Shown here one piece after another: positions 1 to 9,668 of a DNA stretch of 64,000 nucleotides (within the stretch, counting starts at the first letter, position 1; the number at the start of each line of letters is the position of its first letter). The notes beneath the pieces are model-generated. The model ran no database searches. It saw only the letters and a list, made by a program, of their open reading frames with translations, and was not told where the DNA came from. The stretch is from Gordonia phthalatica (GTDB lineage: Bacteria; Actinomycetota; Actinomycetes; Mycobacteriales; Mycobacteriaceae): assembly GCF_001305675.1 (NCBI RefSeq), contig NZ_CP011853.1, positions 2,852,001-2,916,000 on the forward strand. The letters are read 5' to 3'. A program made the translations under genes and the position numbers.

Positions 1-648
1 GGCGAGGTCGATCCAGACGTTCGGCTTGGCCTGCACCAGGAAGGCTGCGGCCTCGTACCACCAGCCGCGACCGCCGTGCGCGAAGACGAAGTTCACCTCG
101 GGGAAGCAGTCGATCGCGTCGAGGTACAGCTCCGGATTGCCGTACTTGTTGCGCGAGCCGGGGAAGCTGGAGGTCCCGGAGTGGTAGATCACCGGGATCC
201 CCAGCTCCGCGCACTTGGCGTAGACCGGGAACAGCTCGCGGTCGCCGGGGTCGAATCCGGCGTGGACCGGATGCAGTTTCAAGGCGACTGCACCCAGGTC
301 CACCTGTCGTTGCAGCTCCCCCACCAGGGGGAAGTGCAGATGCGGGTTGATGTTGGCCACCGGGTGGAACCGCTGCGGGTTGTGCTGCACCAGGGGCAGC
401 AGGTCGTCGAACGGTTGAATGCCAGTGGCGCGCGGGCTGTACTCGCTGAAGAGCATCACGTGATCCACGCCCTGCTCGGCGAAGAGCGCGTCGAGAGCTG
501 CGGGCTCCGGGTCGCCGTTCTCGCGGTAGGCGCTGCGCCAGTCGTGGTCGCGCGAGAAGGTGTCGGCCCAGTCGAGCCACGCAGGCCGCAGTGTGGACAG
601 CCGCGGCGCGTGCACGTGAACGTCGACGACGGTACGCCCGCCGATCAT
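1..648 (-). CDS. Amidohydrolase family protein (Amidohydro_2-like), 3' part outside window
   Basis: A metal-dependent TIM-barrel hydrolase/decarboxylase of the ACMSD-like amidohydrolase family, probably acting on a ring-cleavage or CoA-derived intermediate. The start is fixed by an ATGA overlap with the stop of the upstream permease. Near the N-terminus is the metal-binding HxH motif (VDVHVHA). Further on are KLHP, IYHSG and FAHGGRG, the usual lysine and histidine metal ligands of the barrel. About 216 codons are visible and the C-terminus lies beyond the left edge. Its coupling to the permease and its position divergent from boxB suggest a role next to aromatic acid catabolism. The substrate cannot be read from the sequence. 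Confidence 0.8.
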   Translation of the reverse strand, partial: MIGGRTVVDVHVHAPRLSTLRPAWLDWADTFSRDHDWRSAYRENGDPEPAALDALFAEQGVDHVMLFSEYSPRATGIQPFDDLLPLVQHNPQRFHPVANINPHLHFPLVGELQRQVDLGAVALKLHPVHAGFDPGDRELFPVYAKCAELGIPVIYHSGTSSFPGSRNKYGNPELYLDAIDCFPEVNFVFAHGGRGWWYEAAAFLVQAKPNVWIDLA

Positions 649-1253
649 GCCAGGACGCCCTGGGCGATCGGCTGCGGTGCGGCGACGGCCTCGGTCTCCG
701 ATGCCGGCTCGACGGCGTGCATCAGCCGCTCGTAGGCCAGGTAGTAGATCGGCAGGGCCGACAGGAAGGCGAGCCAGCCGACGATCGGATTCAGCGACGC
801 GTTCTCGGTGACGAGCGAGAGACCGAGCACGACCTCGAGCGCGATCAGGAAGACGAAGGCGCTGATGATGGCGACGTTCTTGATCTTGATGGCGGGGATC
901 ACGAGGAACAGCGACGGGATGACGAGTGCGAACGACCACCAGCCGCGGGCGCTGGTGCTGCCCAGCTCGCTGACCGAGAGGACGTGGAAGCCGATGAGCC
1001 ACAGGCCGTAGGTCAGGAGCAGGTTGCCGAGGTAGTTGTCGCGGCGGAGGATCGCGATGATGCCGCCGAGGGTCTGGCCGATGCCGCCGACCAGCAGACC
1101 GAAGACGAGGGCTCCCTTGGCGTCGTGGTCGAGGACTTCCGCGACGAAGACCCACGACAGGGCCAGGCCGAAGGTGAACAGTGCGGCGCCGCCGGGATCG
1201 CCGATGATGTGGGCCAAGCCGACGGGCTGGCGCTGTGCGGTCTGAGCTGACAT
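645..1253 (-). CDS. GPR1/FUN34/YaaH-family acetate/carboxylate permease
   Basis: A membrane protein of 202 residues with about six hydrophobic segments, matching the length of YaaH-type acetate/succinate channels. The family-typical start of TM1 (GDPGGAALFTFGLALSW) follows a short cytoplasmic N-terminus. A longer reading to 1310 exists, but the ATG at 1253 has an AGGAG about 7 nt upstream and gives the usual family length. It overlaps the downstream amidohydrolase by 4 nt (ATGA). It is divergent from boxB, with a promoter resembling those of boxB and boxC. Likely role: uptake or release of a small carboxylate linked to benzoate degradation (inferred). Confidence 0.82.
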   Translation of the reverse strand: MSAQTAQRQPVGLAHIIGDPGGAALFTFGLALSWVFVAEVLDHDAKGALVFGLLVGGIGQTLGGIIAILRRDNYLGNLLLTYGLWLIGFHVLSVSELGSTSARGWWSFALVIPSLFLVIPAIKIKNVAIISAFVFLIALEVVLGLSLVTENASLNPIVGWLAFLSALPIYYLAYERLMHAVEPASETEAVAAPQPIAQGVLA

Positions 1254-1383
1254 GTGGTTGCTCCTAGGAGGTGCTTTCGACGATCGAGTCGAAGGGAGGG
1301 GCTGAAACACGGTGACTGGTGCTCGGTGACTGTCGTCCAGGCTGCGGTGATGTGGACCACGGATCTGAACCCGAGTGACAGTT

Positions 1384-1411
1384 ACTCTACATTATTAAAG
1401 TTCCACGTAAA
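1384..1411 (-). promoter_or_regulatory. Predicted promoter of permease-amidohydrolase operon
   Basis: On the minus strand TTTACG (1411-1406), a 16-nt spacer and TAGAGT (1389-1384). The half-site TGTAGA (1391-1386) lies over the -10. The same layout occurs at boxB (1513-1540) and boxC (4790-4817). Confidence 0.55.
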
Positions 1412-1499
1412 GGTTTCGTAGTAAATAGCCTTCTTGCTGCCACTTCATCGCACGTCAGAACGCGAACGGAAGCCCGAGTCGTGGATTCCTCGAAGAAAG

Positions 1500-1540
1500 T
1501 TCTACAGATATCTAGACGTGACGTAGGATTTATGTAGAAT
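1500..1540 (+). promoter_or_regulatory. Predicted promoter/operator of boxB
   Basis: TAGACG (1513-1518), a 16-nt spacer and TAGAAT (1535-1540). TTCTACA (1500-1506) and TGTAGAA (1533-1539) form a perfect 7-bp inverted repeat flanking the promoter, with the right arm on the -10. The leader to the GTG at 1602 is about 55 nt. Confidence 0.55.
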
Positions 1541-1601
1541 GAAATTCAACGTCGCACAGCCTGGCGACAAGTCATCCCCCACCCCGAACGAGGAGACCAG
1601 C

Positions 1602-3083
1602 GTGACGATCCAGAACGACCGCATCGGCCAAGCCCCGACGCCCACCGGCACCTTGAGCCCCATCGACTACACCGAGCGGATCCCCAACAACGTCGACCTC
1701 GCCAGCGACCGTCGCCTCCAGCGAGCCCTCGAGCGCTGGCAGCCGAAGTTCCTCGACTGGTGGAAGAACCTCGGCCCGCAGCTGCCGACCAAGGACGTCT
1801 ACCTGCGCACCGCCATCGCCGTCGGTCGCGACGGCTGGGCCCACTTCGACTTCGTCCCCATGGAGCAGTACCGCTGGGGCATCTTCCTGGCCGAGGCCAA
1901 GGAGGACCGCAAGATCAACTTCGGCAAGCACAAGGGCGAGCCGGCCTGGCAGGAGGTGCCCGGCGAGTACCGCGCCGAGCTGATGCGCCTCATCACCGTT
2001 CAGGGCGACACCGAGCCGGCCTCCGTCGAGCAGCAGCGCATCCTCGGCATGACCGCTCCCAGCCTCTACGACCTCCGCAACCTGTTCCAGGTCAACGTCG
2101 AAGAGGGCCGTCACCTGTGGGCAATGGTCTACCTGCTTCAGGCGTACTTCGGCCGCGAGGGCCGCGAGGAGGCCGAGCAGCTGCTCAAGCGCAACTCCGG
2201 CGACATGGACGCTCCCCGCATCCTCGGCGCCTTCAACGAGGAGACCACGGACTGGCTGCAGTTCTTCATGTTCACCTACTTCACCGACCGCGACGGCAAG
2301 TACCAGCTCGGCACCCTGAAGGAGTCGGCGTTCGACCCACTGGCCCGCACCTGTGAGTTCATGCTCAAGGAGGAGGCACACCACATGTTCGTCGGCACCA
2401 CCGGCGTGCAGCGCGTGGTGGAGCGGACCGCCGAGCTCATCAAGGAGCACGGCACCCACGACATCTGGCAGTACGGCGGCATCCCCCTCGAAGTGATCCA
2501 GCAGTACCTGAACTTCCAGTACTCGGTGTCGATGGACCTGTTCGGCTCCGAGCAGTCCACCAACGTCGCCGCGTACTACACCGGCGGGCTCAAGGGTCGC
2601 TGGCAGGAGACGCGCCGCAAGGACGATCACGAGCTCACCGACAGCGAGTACACCGTCCGTCTCGTCGAGAACGGCGAGATCGTGGAGAAGCAGGTCCCCT
2701 ACCTCACCGCGCTGAACCTCGACCTGCGCGACGAGTACACCGCCGACTGCGAGAACGGTGTCCGCCGCTGGAACCAGGCGCTGGAGGACGCGGGCCTCGA
2801 AGAGCGCCTGAGCCTGCCGCACGAGGGCTTCAACCGCCAGGTCGGCAACTTCTCCGGCCATCGCATCAGCCCTGACGGCCGCATCCTGTCCGACGAGGAG
2901 TGGGAGGCCAAGGTCGACGACTGGCTGCCGTCCGCCGAGACCCGCGCCAAGGTGGCCGCCCTGATGGTCCCGGAATACGAGCCCGGCAAGTTCGCCGGCT
3001 GGATCGCCGCGCCGCAGGCCGGCATCAACGACATGCCCGTCGAGTTCGACTACGTCCGCCTGGCCGAAGAGGGCCTGGCCTGA
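1602..3083 (+). CDS. boxB: Benzoyl-CoA 2,3-epoxidase subunit BoxB
   Basis: The diiron oxygenase component that epoxidises benzoyl-CoA to 2,3-epoxybenzoyl-CoA, the ring-attacking step of the aerobic hybrid benzoate pathway. The protein has 493 residues from the GTG at 1602, close to family length. Two carboxylate-histidine motifs fit diiron ligands: EEGRH near residue 167 and EEAHH near residue 257. The N-terminal block IDYTERIPNNVDL is typical of BoxB. The reading frame is open from an ATG at 1539, but that ATG sits on the predicted -10. The GTG at 1602 has AGGAG 6 nt upstream and starts near the conserved region. It is followed by a GNAT gene on the same strand; boxC lies 1.9 kb downstream beyond an opposite-strand regulator. 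Confidence 0.96.
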   Translation: MTIQNDRIGQAPTPTGTLSPIDYTERIPNNVDLASDRRLQRALERWQPKFLDWWKNLGPQLPTKDVYLRTAIAVGRDGWAHFDFVPMEQYRWGIFLAEAKEDRKINFGKHKGEPAWQEVPGEYRAELMRLITVQGDTEPASVEQQRILGMTAPSLYDLRNLFQVNVEEGRHLWAMVYLLQAYFGREGREEAEQLLKRNSGDMDAPRILGAFNEETTDWLQFFMFTYFTDRDGKYQLGTLKESAFDPLARTCEFMLKEEAHHMFVGTTGVQRVVERTAELIKEHGTHDIWQYGGIPLEVIQQYLNFQYSVSMDLFGSEQSTNVAAYYTGGLKGRWQETRRKDDHELTDSEYTVRLVENGEIVEKQVPYLTALNLDLRDEYTADCENGVRRWNQALEDAGLEERLSLPHEGFNRQVGNFSGHRISPDGRILSDEEWEAKVDDWLPSAETRAKVAALMVPEYEPGKFAGWIAAPQAGINDMPVEFDYVRLAEEGLA

Positions 3084-3112
3084 CGGCCGGCGCCTCGAAC
3101 AAGGACGTCGTC

Positions 3113-3637
3113 ATGACCCTGCAATGGGAACGCGAGTCTGCGCCCACCTGGGACGCGGACAAGCAGCGCATCGTCGGCGGTGCCCCGGAGGGCGCCTTCG
3201 ACCTCGCCTACGCACCGGACGCTCCGGTGGCCGGCGAATGGTGGGCCGTCCGCGACGGCGACGCCGTCGTCGGGTACGGCTGGCTCGACATCGCGTGGGG
3301 CGACGCGGAGATCCTGCTCGCCACCGCACCCGACGCCCAGCGTCGCGGCGTCGGCGCCTTCGTCCTCGACAACATCGAGGCCGAGGCCGCCAAGCGCGGC
3401 GTGAACTACGTGTACAACACGATTCGCGCGGGTCACCCCGATCGGGTGTCGCTGCGCGAGTGGCTGGAGTCGCACGGTTTCGAGGGCGGCGACGACGGAT
3501 CCCTCCGCAAGCGGATCACGAGCGGCTCCCCCGCTCCCGCCGCCCATCCGGTCCCCGCCTTCGACGCCTCCGTCGACCGAGGCCCCGGCAGCGAGGAGTC
3601 CGGCGGCTACGTGAACCCGGAAGATCACCGCTACTAG
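3113..3637 (+). CDS. GNAT-family N-acetyltransferase downstream of boxB
   Basis: A protein of 174 residues with a GNAT core. The central part WAVRDGDAVVGYGWL is the typical beta-strand pair. ATAPDAQRRGVGAFVLD resembles acetyl-CoA-binding motif A (Q/R-x-x-G-x-G/A). The C-terminal 45 residues are a low-complexity acidic/proline tail. It starts 29 nt after boxB and is presumably co-transcribed with it. The substrate is unknown; acylation control of a pathway enzyme or of a toxic CoA intermediate is possible but is inference only. Confidence 0.82.
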   Translation: MTLQWERESAPTWDADKQRIVGGAPEGAFDLAYAPDAPVAGEWWAVRDGDAVVGYGWLDIAWGDAEILLATAPDAQRRGVGAFVLDNIEAEAAKRGVNYVYNTIRAGHPDRVSLREWLESHGFEGGDDGSLRKRITSGSPAPAAHPVPAFDASVDRGPGSEESGGYVNPEDHRY

Positions 3638-3650
3638 CGGGCACGACCAA

Positions 3651-3719
3651 CATTTGCGTCCCCCTCAGCACCGCCCAAGGGCAAATAGCCCTCGGCGACC
3701 GCTCAGGGGGACGCAAATG
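3651..3719. terminator. Large nested palindrome between convergent genes, likely bidirectional terminator
   Basis: Arms 3651-3669 and 3701-3719 are 19 bp with one mismatch (CATTTGCGTCCCCCT type). An inner stem AGGGC/GCCCT (3678-3692) has a 5-nt loop. It lies between the end of the GNAT gene and the convergent regulator. There is no T tract, so it is not a classical intrinsic terminator. It could also be a dispersed palindromic repeat. Confidence 0.5.
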
Positions 3720-3730
3720 CTTGTTCCCCA

Positions 3731-3786
3731 GGTTGATCGAGTTCGCCGACGCGAGCTTGCGAGCGCTCGTCGAGTATCGAGATCCG
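3731..3786. repeat. Degenerate copy of dispersed GGTTGA...TCGA repeat
   Basis: GGTTGATCGAGTTCGCC followed by GCGAGCTTGCGAGCGC and GAGTATCGAGATC. It is related in its parts to the repeats at 10195, 10388, 10455 and 34401. It lies directly after the palindrome at 3651-3719. Confidence 0.4.
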
Positions 3787-3824
3787 CCGCAGGCTGGGTC
3801 ACCAACGACGCCTCCGACAACCCC

Positions 3825-4748
3825 CTATTCCGGCACCCACTCCACCCAGGCCCGCTGCGCTTCCGCATGCCATATGTCGTGGCACTCATGGAACGTGGCG
3901 GCCGCGGCACGACCGGGCCAGTCCTCGGGGAGCAGGCTCTGCGGCAGGTCGGGATCCAGGAACGGGAAGCGTCGCCACGACTGCACCAGCCGTACCTGTG
4001 CGACGAAGGCCTCAGCCCCGGTCAGCGGCTCGGGCTGGAACACGGACAGGAACTTCCGGTACTGCTCGGCCACGGTGTCGAGCTCCCAGGCGGCGCCGAT
4101 CATGGCGTGCAGGTCGCCGATCTCGGCCCACGTGCCGGTCCAGACGAAGGCACTGGACCGGATCCCGAGACCGTCGAGCACGGCCGCGACCTTGTCCGCC
4201 ACCCCGGCGTCCGGCACCACCCACAGTCCGGGGGCCGGTGATCCCATGCCCAGCCAGGTCAGCTGCGTGCGGAGCTGGTGGCGCAGTTTGCGCTGGGTCT
4301 CGGGCACGGCTACCGACATCAGCAGCCACTGCGAGTTCCACTCGTGCGCGTCGGCGAGGAACGAGTAGATGCGTTCGGTGCCCTCCCGCAGCAGTTCCCC
4401 GCCGGCGTCGGTGAGGCTCCACCGCGTCCGACGACCCGCCCGCTCGGACGACAGCAGCCCTTCGGCGGCGACGCGCGCGGTGGACTGCCGCGCCGACTTC
4501 TCCTCCACCCCGAGGGCGGTGAATGCGCTCAACAGGGTCGACGTCCACACCGCCTCGCGACGCGGATACGCGAACTCGCCGAGCATCGTCAGCAGCAACG
4601 ACCTCGCACTCGCGTCGCCGAGCTCGTCGCGAAGCGTGGCCTGATCGAGGCTCGAATCAGCGGTGTTCAACACGATTCCCCCATCCGTTCCCGGTGTCTT
4701 CTCCGGCGGCACTGTGGCCACGGTTGACCACATTACCGCAGTGAACAT
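3825..4748 (-). CDS. PaaX-family transcriptional regulator
   Basis: A winged-helix regulator of the PaaX family, whose founding member represses phenylacetate catabolism and responds to phenylacetyl-CoA. The N-terminal wHTH (SARSLLLTMLGEFAYPRR, then ARQSTARVAAEGLLSSERAG) is followed by the long ligand/dimerisation region usual in PaaX (LFVW-like FVWTGTW, and C-terminal FLDPDLPQSLLPEDWPGRAA). From the ATG at 4748 it has 307 residues. A GTG at 4673 with a GGGGGA-type SD gives 282 residues and may be the true start, because the first 25 residues are not family-like. It sits between boxB and boxC facing the boxB unit, so it is the best local candidate for benzoyl-CoA-responsive control. Confidence 0.85.
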   Translation of the reverse strand: MFTAVMWSTVATVPPEKTPGTDGGIVLNTADSSLDQATLRDELGDASARSLLLTMLGEFAYPRREAVWTSTLLSAFTALGVEEKSARQSTARVAAEGLLSSERAGRRTRWSLTDAGGELLREGTERIYSFLADAHEWNSQWLLMSVAVPETQRKLRHQLRTQLTWLGMGSPAPGLWVVPDAGVADKVAAVLDGLGIRSSAFVWTGTWAEIGDLHAMIGAAWELDTVAEQYRKFLSVFQPEPLTGAEAFVAQVRLVQSWRRFPFLDPDLPQSLLPEDWPGRAAAATFHECHDIWHAEAQRAWVEWVPE

Positions 4749-4789
4749 GCACGTCAGACACCACCTTTCTGGTTTTATTCCACAAACTC

Positions 4790-4817
4790 TTGACGTTCTA
4801 CAGCATAAGTGTAGAGT
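4790..4817 (+). promoter_or_regulatory. Predicted boxC operon promoter with embedded operator
   Basis: TTGACG (4790-4795), a 16-nt spacer and TAGAGT (4812-4817). A perfect inverted repeat TCTACA-N7-TGTAGA (4797-4815) fills the spacer and overlaps the -10, the position expected for a repressor. The leader to the boxC GTG is about 145 nt. Confidence 0.65.
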
Positions 4818-4961
4818 GATTCATGTCGCGCAGTCCGCGTTCTACGACCAGTCCCACAGCCCCGGGGCAGAACCGGTCGCACACAGAAATTCACAAAGCG
4901 GGTTCCAGCCCCGAGCCCCGACGCAGTCCCCACTCCGACGCCGATTCGAAGAGGTAATCCA

Positions 4962-6674
<1,713 letters not shown>

Positions 6675-6679
6675 TTTCG

Positions 6680-8269
6680 ATGGCTCAGTTCAACGCTGCG
6701 GACTTCCTCGTCCACGCCCAGGTCCGTGCCGGGTTCGCCGACAAGAACGCCGTCGAAGGCACCCGCTCGCGCACCTACGGTGAGCTGTCGGGCGACGTCG
6801 CCCGCATCGCCGCCAACCTCCGCGCCCTCGGCCTGCACCGCGACGACCGCGTCCTGTGCTTCATGGTCGACGATGTCGAGTTCCTCACCACGATCCTCGC
6901 CGCCTTCCACGCCGGCCTGGTCGCGGTGCCGATCTCGACCATGTACAACGGCCACGAGCTCTCGGAGATCCTGATCGACTCCGGCGCCCGCGTCGTCGTC
7001 GGCAGCGCCGAGTATGCCGACGCCGTCAACGAGGCCGTCGCCCTGGCCCCCGAGGTGGAGCACCTGGTGATCACCGACGGGTTCGTCGCCGACGTCTCCG
7101 GCCGCATCAACGTCATCGAATGGACCGACCTCCTCAACACCCCCGAGCACCCGATGGACGTCCCGGAGGACACCAGCGAGGACGCGTGGGCCCTGTGGCT
7201 CTACACCTCCGGCACCACCGGCAAGCCGAAGGCCGCGATGCACCGGCACGCCAACATCCGGCACGTGTACGAGACGTACGGTAAGCAGGTCCTGCGGATC
7301 ACCTCCGACGACCGCTGCCTGTCGGTCGCGAAGCTCTTCTTCGCGTACGGCATCGGCAACTCGCTGTTCTTCCCGCTCGCCGCCGGCGCCACCACCGTCC
7401 TGGAGCCGCGTCGCCCCACCCCGGACACGTTCGCCGAGCGGGTGCAGGCGTCCAAGCCGACCCTGTTCTTCGGGGTCCCGACCTTCTACAACGGTCTGAT
7501 CCACAGCGACATCGCCGACGACACCTTCGCCTCCGTCCGCCTCGGCGTCTCGGCCGGCGAGCCGCTCCCGGCCGCGCTGCAGATGAAGGTTCTGGACCGG
7601 TTCGGTTTCGAGATCCTCGACGGTCTCGGCTCCACTGAGGCGCTGCACATCTTCCTCTCCAACGACCCCGACGACATCCGCCACGGCACCACCGGCAAGC
7701 CCGTCCCGGGTTGGCAGGTGGAAGTGCGCGACGAGTCGGGCGCGGTGTGCGATGTCGACGTCCCGGGTGAGTTGTTCATCCGCGGCGAGAGCCTGGCCCT
7801 CGGGTATTGGCGCCGCACCGACGCGCAGCGCTCGGTGTTCCTCGGCGGCTGGATGCGCACCGGTGACACCTACACCCGCGACGCGGAGGGCGTCTTCCAC
7901 TGCATGGGCCGGTCCAACGACCTGCTCAAGGCGGGCGGCATCTGGGTCACCCCGTCCGAGGTGGAGGCCCGCCTCCTCGCGCACCCGTCGGTCATGGAGG
8001 CCGCCGTCGTCGGCGCCGAGGACGAGGCCGGGCTGGTGAAGCCCGTCGCCGGCGTCGTCCTCACGCCCGACGCCGAGCCCGTCACGCCCGCCGAACTGAT
8101 CGCCTGGTGCCGCGAGGGTCTCGCCTCGTTCAAGGCGCCGCGCGCCATCCGCATCGTCTCCGATCTCCCCAAGACCGCCACCGGCAAACTGCAGCGCTTC
8201 CGCGTCCGCGAGCAGCTCGCCGACAGCCTCACCACTCCCGACACCGCACTCGAAGGAGCACACCGATGA
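6680..8269 (+). CDS. bclA: Benzoate-CoA ligase family protein
   Basis: An ANL-superfamily adenylating enzyme that activates benzoate with ATP and CoA, the entry step of the box pathway. The protein has 529 residues. The P-loop-like A3 motif YTSGTTGKPKAAMH is near residue 176. The motif GLGSTEALHIF near residue 315 is characteristic of the benzoate-CoA ligase clade. YWRRTDAQ and the C-terminal catalytic lysine segment PKTATGKLQR complete the fold. It begins 5 nt after the boxC stop and overlaps the next gene by ATGA. Confidence 0.93.
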   Translation: MAQFNAADFLVHAQVRAGFADKNAVEGTRSRTYGELSGDVARIAANLRALGLHRDDRVLCFMVDDVEFLTTILAAFHAGLVAVPISTMYNGHELSEILIDSGARVVVGSAEYADAVNEAVALAPEVEHLVITDGFVADVSGRINVIEWTDLLNTPEHPMDVPEDTSEDAWALWLYTSGTTGKPKAAMHRHANIRHVYETYGKQVLRITSDDRCLSVAKLFFAYGIGNSLFFPLAAGATTVLEPRRPTPDTFAERVQASKPTLFFGVPTFYNGLIHSDIADDTFASVRLGVSAGEPLPAALQMKVLDRFGFEILDGLGSTEALHIFLSNDPDDIRHGTTGKPVPGWQVEVRDESGAVCDVDVPGELFIRGESLALGYWRRTDAQRSVFLGGWMRTGDTYTRDAEGVFHCMGRSNDLLKAGGIWVTPSEVEARLLAHPSVMEAAVVGAEDEAGLVKPVAGVVLTPDAEPVTPAELIAWCREGLASFKAPRAIRIVSDLPKTATGKLQRFRVREQLADSLTTPDTALEGAHR

Positions 8270-9267
8270 CCGATCACCGCTTCGACCTGTTGATCGTCGG
8301 CGCAGGCCCCGTCGGCCTCTACGGCGCCTACTACGCCGGTGTCCGCGGCCTTTCGGTCGGCGTCATCGACTCCCTGTCCGAGCTCGGCGGCCAGGTCAGC
8401 GCCCTCTACCCGGAGAAACTGATCTTCGACGTCGCCGGCTACCCCCGCATCAAGGGCCGCGACCTGGTCAAGGAGCTCACCGAGCAGGCCGCGTCGGCCG
8501 ACCCGGTGTACCTGCTGGGCCAGGAGGCGCAGGAGCTTACCGAGAACGCCGACGGCACCTTCACCGTCTCGACCTCCGGCGGCGACTCCCTCACCTGCGG
8601 CGCCATCGTCCTGAGTGCCGGCATCGGCACCTTCACTCCGCGCAAGCTGCCTGCCGGCGAGGACTTCCTGGGCCGCGGCCTGGAGTACTTCGTGCCCGAC
8701 CCCGCGCCGTACGCCGGCCGCAACGTGGTGATCGTCGGCGGCGGCGACTCCGCCCTCGACTGGGCGCTGATGCTCGAGGAGTACGCGAGGTCGGTCACCG
8801 TCGTGCACCGCCGGAAGATCTTCCGCGCGCACGCCGCGACGGTCGCTCAGGTGGAGGCGTCGTCGGTCCGACTCATCACCGACGCCGAGGTCAGCGTCCT
8901 GGAGGGCGACGACCATCTGCAGCGCGCACACGTGCAGACCAAGGGCGTCGACGACGTCGAGGTGGTCGACTGTGAGCACGTGGTGGCCGCGCTCGGCTTC
9001 CTTGCGAACATCGGACCGCTGCGCGAGTGGGGTCTGGAGTTGAAGGACAACCGGCACATCGTCGTCGACTCGGCGATGCGCACCACGCGCCGCGGGATCT
9101 ACTCGGCCGGCGACATCACCGAGTACGACGGCAAGGTCCGTCTGATCTCGGTGGGATTCGGCGAAATCGCCACCGCGGTCAACAACGCGGCGGTACACAT
9201 CGATCCAGAGGCTCAACTGTTCCCCGGCCATTCGACCGACGAGCAGCCCGCCCCTGCTGCCGTCTGA
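8266..9267 (+). CDS. FAD-dependent ferredoxin-NADP+ reductase (YumC/TrxR-like type)
   Basis: A two-dinucleotide-binding flavoprotein of 333 residues. The N-terminal FAD motif is VGAGPVGLYGAYYAG. The second, NAD(P)H-binding, motif VIVGGGDSALDWAL is near residue 157. The FAD-closing motif YSAGDITEYDGK is near residue 284. There is no CxxC between the domains, so it is the ferredoxin-reductase type rather than a thioredoxin reductase. ATG with AAGGAG 9 nt upstream, coupled to the ligase by ATGA. With the adjoining ferredoxin it probably supplies electrons to BoxB in place of a classical BoxA (inferred from context). Confidence 0.87.
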   Translation: MTDHRFDLLIVGAGPVGLYGAYYAGVRGLSVGVIDSLSELGGQVSALYPEKLIFDVAGYPRIKGRDLVKELTEQAASADPVYLLGQEAQELTENADGTFTVSTSGGDSLTCGAIVLSAGIGTFTPRKLPAGEDFLGRGLEYFVPDPAPYAGRNVVIVGGGDSALDWALMLEEYARSVTVVHRRKIFRAHAATVAQVEASSVRLITDAEVSVLEGDDHLQRAHVQTKGVDDVEVVDCEHVVAALGFLANIGPLREWGLELKDNRHIVVDSAMRTTRRGIYSAGDITEYDGKVRLISVGFGEIATAVNNAAVHIDPEAQLFPGHSTDEQPAPAAV

Positions 9268-9338
9268 CAGCCCAATTACATATCGGGTTCCTGGGCGCGA
9301 AGCGTTCAGCGAACCACTTGCCACAGAGAGGAGTCGTC

Positions 9339-9668
9339 ATGCCGTATGTGATCGCCAGCCCGTGCGTCGACGTGATGGACAAGTCGTGCACTGAGGAGTG
9401 TCCGGTCGACTGCATCTACGAGGGTGGCCGCAAGCTCTACATCAACCCCAAGGAATGCATCGACTGCGGTGCCTGCGAGCCGGTCTGCCCCGTGGAGGCC
9501 ATCAGCCAGGATCGCCGTGTGCCTGACGAGGAGTCTGCGTTCATCGCCGACAACCGCGCCTTCTTCGAAACCGTTCTGACCGGCCGCGACGAGCCTCTCG
9601 GTGCTCCCGGCGGTTCCCACAAGGTCGGCCCCCTGGGCGTCGACACACCCATGGTGGAGGGATTGTGA
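9339..9668 (+). CDS. 7Fe ferredoxin (FdxA type)
   Basis: A protein of 109 residues with the paired-cluster pattern of actinobacterial [3Fe-4S][4Fe-4S] ferredoxins: CVDVMDKSCTEECPVDCIY followed by CIDCGACEPVCPVEAI. A strong GAGAGGAG SD precedes the ATG. It overlaps the next gene by GTGA. It is the likely electron carrier between the upstream FAD reductase and BoxB. Confidence 0.93.
   Translation: MPYVIASPCVDVMDKSCTEECPVDCIYEGGRKLYINPKECIDCGACEPVCPVEAISQDRRVPDEESAFIADNRAFFETVLTGRDEPLGAPGGSHKVGPLGVDTPMVEGL

Noticed and set aside
1572..2861. 429-codon minus-strand open frame opposite boxB
   Set aside because: Shadow of boxB: low-complexity Val/Leu/Glu/Gly composition typical of antisense frames in high-GC genes, no SD and no family.
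3654..4241. Plus-strand frame through the palindrome and the PaaX-family gene
   Set aside because: Its start lies in the palindrome and the rest is antisense to the regulator. A matching peptide appears on the other strand only because the palindrome is symmetrical.
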